Shown here: positions 1 to 5,279 of the stretch, in pieces | How positions within the stretch are numbered: position 1 is the stretch's first letter | Layout: the number at the start of each line of letters is the position of its first letter | NCBI GenBank assembly: GCA_021156385.1 | Contig: JAJNDL010000123.1 | Span: forward strand, 1 to 5,279 | Source of the DNA: Moraxellaceae bacterium | Lineage (GTDB): Bacteria > Pseudomonadota > Gammaproteobacteria > Pseudomonadales > Moraxellaceae | Reading direction: 5' to 3' | DNA: 5,279 nt | Notes under the pieces: model-generated | Databases searched by the model: none | What the model was told of the DNA's origin: nothing | Seen by the model: only the letters and a program-made list of their open reading frames with translations | Translations under genes and position numbers: made by a program

Positions 1-9
1 GGAGTAGCG

Positions 10-501
10 ATGTCGACGCCGGCCAAGGTCTTCACACCCGCCCTGCGCAGCGTCGTCGCCGAGCCGCTGCGCGAGGCCGGCTTCACCTTCGACGGCAGCC
101 GCACCTTCCGTTGCGTCGCGGCCGATGGCAGCGCCGCGCGCATCATCAACTTCCAGCTCGGCCAGCGTGCAATGGCGGGCCAGTTCGCGGTCAACCTCGG
201 CGTCTTCCTCGCCGGCCCCGCGCCCAAGGGCCGCGAGGCGATCACGCCGGAAAAAGCCATGGAGTTCCACTGCGAGCCGGCGCAGCGCCAGCGCCTCGGC
301 CTGCTGCTGCCGCCGCGCGTGCCGCTGCTGGCCAGACTGCCGGTGATCGGCATGCTGTTCGGGCCGCAGGACCTGTGGTGGGAATGCTCGGCCGACCAGG
401 ACCACACCGGGCGCGAGCTGCGCCGCGCGCTTTCGGCGCTGCAGCGCCACGGCCTGCCCTGGCTGGAAACGACGCTCGCCCGCGCGACGCGCAGCGAATA
501 A
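10..501 (+). CDS. DUF4304-like protein of unknown function
   Basis: The 163-residue product matches the pattern I know for the DUF4304 family. It has an N-terminal helix followed by a glycine-aromatic turn (EAGFTFDG, residues 22-29) and a beta strand ending in INFQ (46-49). A second strand, FAVNLGVF, follows (59-66), then a conserved Cys-x4-RQRLG region (C88, residues 93-97) and a WWE motif (123-125). The C-terminal helix ends in GLPWLE (148-153), as in the family. There is no signal peptide or clear membrane segment, although residues 98-118 are hydrophobic, so it is probably cytosolic. No catalytic residues are evident and no biochemical role is known to me. The ATG start is supported by GGAG at 1-4 with a five-base spacer. 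The methyltransferase gene follows 71 bases downstream on the same strand, so the two may be co-transcribed; this is inferred from spacing only. The family call is fairly secure and the function is unknown. Confidence 0.78.
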   Translation: MSTPAKVFTPALRSVVAEPLREAGFTFDGSRTFRCVAADGSAARIINFQLGQRAMAGQFAVNLGVFLAGPAPKGREAITPEKAMEFHCEPAQRQRLGLLLPPRVPLLARLPVIGMLFGPQDLWWECSADQDHTGRELRRALSALQRHGLPWLETTLARATRSE

Positions 502-562
502 GCCACGCCGCCGATTCACGCCACGCTGCAGCCGCCACGATCATCCGCACACATCCATTGCC

Positions 563-567
563 GGAGA
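563..567 (+). promoter_or_regulatory. Ribosome binding site that fixes the methyltransferase GTG start
   Basis: GGAGA lies five bases before the GTG at 573. This is the only good Shine-Dalgarno match near the beginning of the methyltransferase homology. The reading frame stays open far upstream, back into the previous gene in another frame, so this site decides the start. An in-frame TTG at 558 is a weaker alternative. Confidence 0.6.
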
Positions 568-572
568 CGCCC

Positions 573-1205
573 GTGCTCGACCGCATCCACGCCCTCTACG
601 ACCAGCATGTCCTGCCCTACCTGCTCGATCTCGCCTGCGGCCTCGCGCCGGTGCGCGAGCAGCGCGCCAAAGTCGTGCCGCAGGCGAGCGGCCGCGTGCT
701 GGAGATCGGCATCGGCACCGGCCTGAACCTTGAGCACTACGACAAGGCGCGCCTGCGCGAGCTGGTCGGCCTCGACCCGAACGCGGAGCTGAAGGGCCTG
801 GCGCGCAAGCGCGCGCAACGTGCCGGCGTGGAGGTCGAGCTGGTGAGTCTCTCCGCGGAAGGCATTCCCTTCGCCGACGCGAGCTTCGACACCGTCGTCG
901 TCACTTATTCGCTGTGCACGATTCCCGATCCGGTGGCTGCATTGCGCGAGATGCGCCGCGTGCTGAAGCCGGGCGGCCGCCTGCTCTTCTGCGAGCACGG
1001 CCTCGCGCCGGAAGAGGGCGTGCGTCGCTGGCAGCGGCGGCTGACGCCGCTGTGGTCGACGCTGGCCGGCGGCTGCCATCTCGACCGCGACGTGCCGGCG
1101 CTGCTGCGCGAGGCCGGCTTCCGCTGCGACGACCTGCAGACCCTGTACCTGCCGGGACCGCGACCGATGACGTTCAACTATCTCGGCAGCGCCGTCGCGG
1201 CGTGA
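573..1205 (+). CDS. Class I SAM-dependent methyltransferase, METTL7/TMT1-like
   Basis: With the GTG start the product is 210 residues, typical of a single-domain Rossmann-fold methyltransferase (Methyltransf_11 type). SAM-binding motif I is VLEIGIGTG (42-50), and the post-I acidic strand is ELVGLDPN (63-70). The motif II/III region contains IPFADASFDTVV (98-109) and SLCTIPDP (113-120), followed by REMRRVLKPGGRLLFCEHG (125-143). The C-terminal part, with W153, Q154, P159, W161, GGCHL (166-170) and the closing FNYLGSAV (201-208), resembles the METTL7 (TMT1) family. Animal members of that family methylate thiols at the endoplasmic reticulum and lipid droplets. The bacterial substrate cannot be read from sequence; a thiol or other small hydrophobic acceptor is an inference, and a UbiE-like or phospholipid methyltransferase is an alternative. 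There is no N-terminal membrane anchor comparable with animal METTL7. The gene ends nine bases before the heptamer array and is followed by a matching terminator. Confidence 0.85.
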   Translation: MLDRIHALYDQHVLPYLLDLACGLAPVREQRAKVVPQASGRVLEIGIGTGLNLEHYDKARLRELVGLDPNAELKGLARKRAQRAGVEVELVSLSAEGIPFADASFDTVVVTYSLCTIPDPVAALREMRRVLKPGGRLLFCEHGLAPEEGVRRWQRRLTPLWSTLAGGCHLDRDVPALLREAGFRCDDLQTLYLPGPRPMTFNYLGSAVAA

Positions 1206-1213
1206 GCCGTCAC

Positions 1214-1262
1214 GGTTAGCGGTTAGCGGTTAGCGGTTAGCGGTTAGCGGTTAGCGGTTAGC
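1214..1262 (+). repeat. Tandem heptamer array, seven perfect copies of GGTTAGC
   Basis: Seven head-to-tail copies of GGTTAGC, with no mismatches, begin eight bases after the methyltransferase stop codon. Because seven is not a multiple of three, the array puts TAG in every + frame and TAA (from GCTAACC) in every - frame. It is therefore closed to translation in all six frames. Perfect short tandem repeats of this kind are prone to slipped-strand changes in copy number, so it is a likely variable-number locus. It lies beyond the ends of both flanking convergent genes, so copy-number changes should not alter either protein. Confidence 0.97.
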
Positions 1263-1278
1263 ACAGCAAGACTGCCGC

Positions 1279-1308
1279 GAAAGGTGGCGTTGGAAGGCGC
1301 CATTTTTC
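1279..1308 (+). terminator. Rho-independent terminator for the methyltransferase transcript
   Basis: In + strand RNA, 1279-1291 can pair with 1296-1308 to form a 13-bp stem closed by a GGAA (GNRA-type) tetraloop at 1292-1295. The core TGGCG/CGCCA is extended by four G-U wobbles and three A-U pairs. The T run at 1303-1307 forms the 3' side of the lower stem and supplies the U tract. In - strand RNA each wobble becomes an A-C mismatch, leaving only about five core pairs, so the element is oriented for the + transcript. It sits 74 bases after the methyltransferase stop, past the heptamer array. Confidence 0.65.
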
Positions 1309-1325
1309 ACTCACGATACCGCCGT

Positions 1326-1422
1326 GCTTTTCGTAGGTCGGGATTTATCCCGACGAGAGCGTCGAACCCGGCGCGACTTGCCCGGCTGAACGCCCCGGCG
1401 TAAATCCCGACCTGCGAAAAGC
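1326..1422. repeat. REP/BIME-like element with 22-bp inverted arms
   Basis: The left arm (1326-1347) and right arm (1401-1422) are reverse complements over 22 bases, with one T/G difference at 1334 versus 1414. A 53-base GC-rich centre separates them. The left arm begins a shorter hairpin of its own: 1337-1343 pairs with 1348-1354 around a TTTA loop. This is the GTCGGGA...TCCCGAC type of palindrome seen in many GC-rich proteobacterial repeats. The short hairpin and the long stem use the same bases, so they are mutually exclusive. The centre also carries three CCCGGC words (1367, 1381, 1394) and a small GACG/CGTC stem (1352-1363). Placement between two converging genes fits REP/BIME elements, which typically sit past gene ends and can block read-through. 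It contains no transposase, and a MITE remains possible. Whether other copies exist in the genome cannot be seen here. Confidence 0.75.
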
Positions 1423-1451
1423 GCAGTTCAAATTGCCGGCGCGCAGGCAGG

Positions 1452-2288
1452 TCAATCCGGCTGCTGCAACACCGCGGCATAGCCACTGCGGTAATCCGGA
1501 TAGCGGAAGCGGTAGCCGAGCGTGCGGATGCGCGCGTTGCGCAGGCGCTTGTTGCGGCCCGCCGCCGGCGCGCGGACCTGCGGCACGCGCGGCAGGCCGC
1601 AGCGGTCGGCCAGCCAGTCCAGCACCTCGTGCTGCGGCGCGGGTTCGTCGTCGGTGCCGATGTAGGTGTCGGCCAGCGCCACGCCGCGCGCGTCCTGCGC
1701 CAGCAGGAAGGCGAGCAGGCCGGCGGCATCGTCGGCGTGGATGCGGTTGGTCCACTGCGGCGGCTCGGCCGTCACCGGCTTCGCCGCTTCCACCCAGCGC
1801 AGCAGGCGCAGGCGGCCGGCGCCGTAGATACCGGCAAAGCGCACGACGGTGGCGGGCCAGGCCGCGGTCCGCACCAGCGCCTCGCTCTCCAGCAGCACGC
1901 GCGCCGTGGCGCTCGCCGGCTCGGTTGGCGAGGTTTCGTCGACGTCGCTGCCGTCGTCCTGGCCGTAGACGCTGGTCGAGGAAATCCAGAACACGCGCCG
2001 CAGGCGCTGTCCCACGAGCGCCGCCAGCACATGGCGCGTACCCTCGAAATAGATGTGCCGGTACGCCGCCTCACCAGACTCGCCGGGGGCGAGCAGCACG
2101 AAGAGATAGTCGAGCCCGGCCGGAAACCGCAGCGAGTCCGGATCGGTGACGTCGCCGCTGAGTGCGGTCACGCCGGGCAGGGCGAACGGCGCACGACGCA
2201 GGCCGAAGACCGTGTGGCCCTCCGCCGCCAGTCGTGTGGCGAGGCGACTGCCAACGTCGCCACAGCCCGCAATGAGAATCTTTGCCAT
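1452..2288 (-). CDS. YeeZ-like NAD(P)-binding atypical SDR / epimerase-family protein
   Basis: This 278-residue protein has an extended-SDR Rossmann fold and resembles E. coli YeeZ in length and motif order. The nucleotide-binding loop is GCGDVG (8-13) and the acidic strand end is SGDVTDP (44-50). The segment YLFVLLAP (61-68) precedes ISSTSVYG (102-109). It then has VRFAGIYGAGR (149-159), NRIHADDAA (181-189) and a C-terminal block containing K247, R250, LGYRF (257-261) and YPDY (263-266), all matching the YeeZ layout. The classical YxxxK catalytic lysine is missing: Y108 is followed by GQDD, with D112 where lysine would be, so canonical SDR catalysis is doubtful. Substrate and reaction are unknown. 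The start is supported by GGAAG (on the - strand, 2298-2302), nine bases before the ATG. The gene is divergent from oxyR across 52 bases and convergent with the methyltransferase gene. Confidence 0.88.
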   Translation of the reverse strand: MAKILIAGCGDVGSRLATRLAAEGHTVFGLRRAPFALPGVTALSGDVTDPDSLRFPAGLDYLFVLLAPGESGEAAYRHIYFEGTRHVLAALVGQRLRRVFWISSTSVYGQDDGSDVDETSPTEPASATARVLLESEALVRTAAWPATVVRFAGIYGAGRLRLLRWVEAAKPVTAEPPQWTNRIHADDAAGLLAFLLAQDARGVALADTYIGTDDEPAPQHEVLDWLADRCGLPRVPQVRAPAAGRNKRLRNARIRTLGYRFRYPDYRSGYAAVLQQPD

Positions 2289-2310
2289 ACTTCAGAACTT
2301 CCGATAGCGT
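2282..2310 (+). promoter_or_regulatory. Weak candidate promoter for oxyR
   Basis: TTGCCA at 2282-2287 (five of six bases of the sigma-70 -35 box) is followed after 17 bases by TAGCGT at 2305-2310, which matches only three of six bases of a -10 box. The region is AT-richer than its surroundings and lies just ahead of oxyR, overlapping the first codons of the divergent gene. The weak -10 would suit an activator-dependent or weakly expressed regulator. This is a tentative call. Confidence 0.25.
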
Positions 2311-2318
2311 GATGCAAT
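2304..2318. promoter_or_regulatory. Candidate OxyR/LysR-type operator half-site
   Basis: The 15-base dyad ATAG-N7-CAAT matches seven of the eight core positions of one half of the E. coli OxyR consensus (ATAG-N7-CTAT). It also contains the general LysR T-N11-A box (T2305, A2317). It lies between the two divergent genes and overlaps the weak candidate -10 of oxyR, a position that suits autorepression. At the expected seven-base offset I see no good second half-site on either side, so full tetrameric OxyR binding is not shown. Confidence 0.4.
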
Positions 2319-2340
2319 GTCTTTTGAGGCGGGCTGAGCC

Positions 2341-3239
2341 ATGACCCTGACCGATCTCAAGTATCTCGTTTCCCTCGCCCGCGAGCGCCACTTCGGCCGC
2401 GCCGCGGAGCGCTGCCATGTCTCGCAGCCGACGCTCAGCATCGCCATCAAGAAGGTCGAGGACGAACTCGGCCTCGCCCTCTTCGAGCGCCACCGCCACG
2501 AGGTGCTGGTGACGCCGGGCGGCGAGGCGATTATCCGCCAGGCGCAGCGCGTGCTGGAAGAAATGGACGTGCTGAACGGCGCCGCCCGCGCCGCGCGCGA
2601 CCAGTTTGCCGATCCGCTCAAGCTCGGCGCCATCTTCACCGCCGCCCCCGACCTCTTCCCGCCGCTGGTGCGCACGCTCAAGGCCGGCGGCAGCGGCCTC
2701 ATGCTCTTCCTGGAAGAGAACTACACGCACGTGCTGGCCGAGAAGCTGGCCAACGGCGAACTCGACGTCATCGTGGTGGCCGCGCCCTTCGACGCGCCGG
2801 AGACCCAGGTCGAGCCGCTCTACCGCGAGGAGTTCCAGCTCCTCATGCCCGCCGAGCATGCCTGGACCAAGCAGAAAGTCATCGACAGCCACGGCCTCGC
2901 CGCCGGCGAGATGCTGCTGCTCGGCCAGGGCCACTGCTTCCGCGACCAGGTGCTGCAGACCTGCCCGCAGCTCGCCGGCGGCAGCGGCGGCACGGTGGGC
3001 GCCGGCAGCTCGCTGGCGACGCTGCGCCACATGGTGGCCTCCGGGCTCGGCATGACGCTGGCACCGGCCAGCGCGCTGCCGACGCTGACCGAGGGCGGCG
3101 ATGTCGTCGCGCGTCCGCTCGATCCGGCGCCCTCGCGCGAGATGGTGCTGGCCTGGCGCCGGCGCTTTCCGCGCCCGCAGGCGATCAAGGCGCTGCTGCG
3201 CGGCCTGCGCGAAATCCGGCTGCCGGGCATCCAGCTGCT

Positions 3240-3243
<4 letters not shown>
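2341..3243 (+). CDS. oxyR: OxyR, hydrogen-peroxide-sensing LysR-family regulator
   Basis: The 300-residue protein aligns with E. coli OxyR (305 residues) almost without gaps. An N-terminal winged helix-turn-helix, including HFGRAAERCHVSQPTLS (17-33), binds DNA. The effector domain carries T100 and the redox motif GHCFRDQ (197-203), with C199 as the peroxidatic and C208 as the resolving cysteine, at the same numbers as in E. coli. H198, R201 and D202 are also kept, and SSLATLRHMVASGLG (223-237) matches the family. H2O2 should drive a C199-C208 disulfide that turns the cytoplasmic protein into an activator of peroxide-defence genes such as catalase, alkyl hydroperoxide reductase and dps. The ATG start agrees with the E. 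coli N-terminus; GAGG at 2326-2329 is a rather distant ribosome site (11 bases). It shares a short control region with the divergent YeeZ-like gene and overlaps recG by four bases. No defect is visible. Confidence 0.97.

Positions 3244-5279
<2,036 letters not shown>

Noticed and set aside
111..572. Upstream extension of the methyltransferase frame back to an ATG at 111
   Set aside because: The extra residues are Arg/Ala-rich shadow sequence of the DUF4304-like gene. The homology begins near the GTG at 573, which has its own ribosome binding site.
1214..1262. Telomere-like repeat or CRISPR array
   Set aside because: The TTAGCGG register resembles eukaryotic telomere repeats, but the locus is internal and flanked by bacterial genes. 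There are no spacers between copies, so it is a simple tandem repeat.
1326..1422. Insertion sequence remnant
   Set aside because: The 97-base element holds no transposase fragment and I see no clear target-site duplication at its edges. A REP/BIME-like repeat or MITE explains it better.
1433..2312. Two + strand open frames (1433-2149 and 1629-2312) opposite the YeeZ-like gene
   Set aside because: Their products are Arg/Ala/Pro-rich with no recognisable motif, and both are mirror shadows of a gene with clear Rossmann-fold motifs.
2071..3030. - strand open frame spanning the oxyR promoter and its first half (319 codons)
   Set aside because: It crosses the start regions of two well-supported divergent genes. 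Its composition is shadow-like and it has no recognisable domain.

Overview
The window is a compact, strongly GC-rich stretch of bacterial chromosome. The oxyR-recG pair, the H2O2-sensor type of OxyR and the codon use all point to a proteobacterium. A betaproteobacterium (Rhodocyclales-like) is my best guess, but I cannot rule out a GC-rich gammaproteobacterium. I see no phage, plasmid, transposase, tRNA, rRNA or CRISPR signature.

Layout from left to right: (1) 10-501 (+), a small DUF4304-like protein of unknown function. (2) 573-1205 (+), a class I SAM-dependent methyltransferase that resembles the METTL7/TMT1 group, starting at a GTG. (3) 1206-1451, a convergent intergenic region that holds seven perfect GGTTAGC heptamers, a strand-specific Rho-independent terminator, and a REP/BIME-like element with 22-bp inverted arms. 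(4) 1452-2288 (-), a YeeZ-like atypical short-chain dehydrogenase/NAD-dependent epimerase homologue. (5) 2289-2340, a short AT-richer divergent control region with a candidate OxyR/LysR-type operator. (6) 2341-3243 (+), oxyR, with both redox cysteines at positions 199 and 208. (7) 3240 to the window end (+), recG, overlapping oxyR by four bases (GTGA) and cut by the window edge about a dozen residues before its expected end.

Functionally, the right half is a peroxide-response and DNA-repair module. OxyR senses H2O2, and RecG, which is probably translated from the same mRNA, remodels stalled replication forks that oxidative damage produces. The same gene pairing is known in Pseudomonas aeruginosa. 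The divergent YeeZ-like gene shares the control region and could be a bystander or a target of OxyR. The two left-hand genes look like ordinary accessory metabolism. I find no convincing undescribed system. The most notable material is the repeat-rich convergent intergenic region and the candidate operator in front of oxyR.
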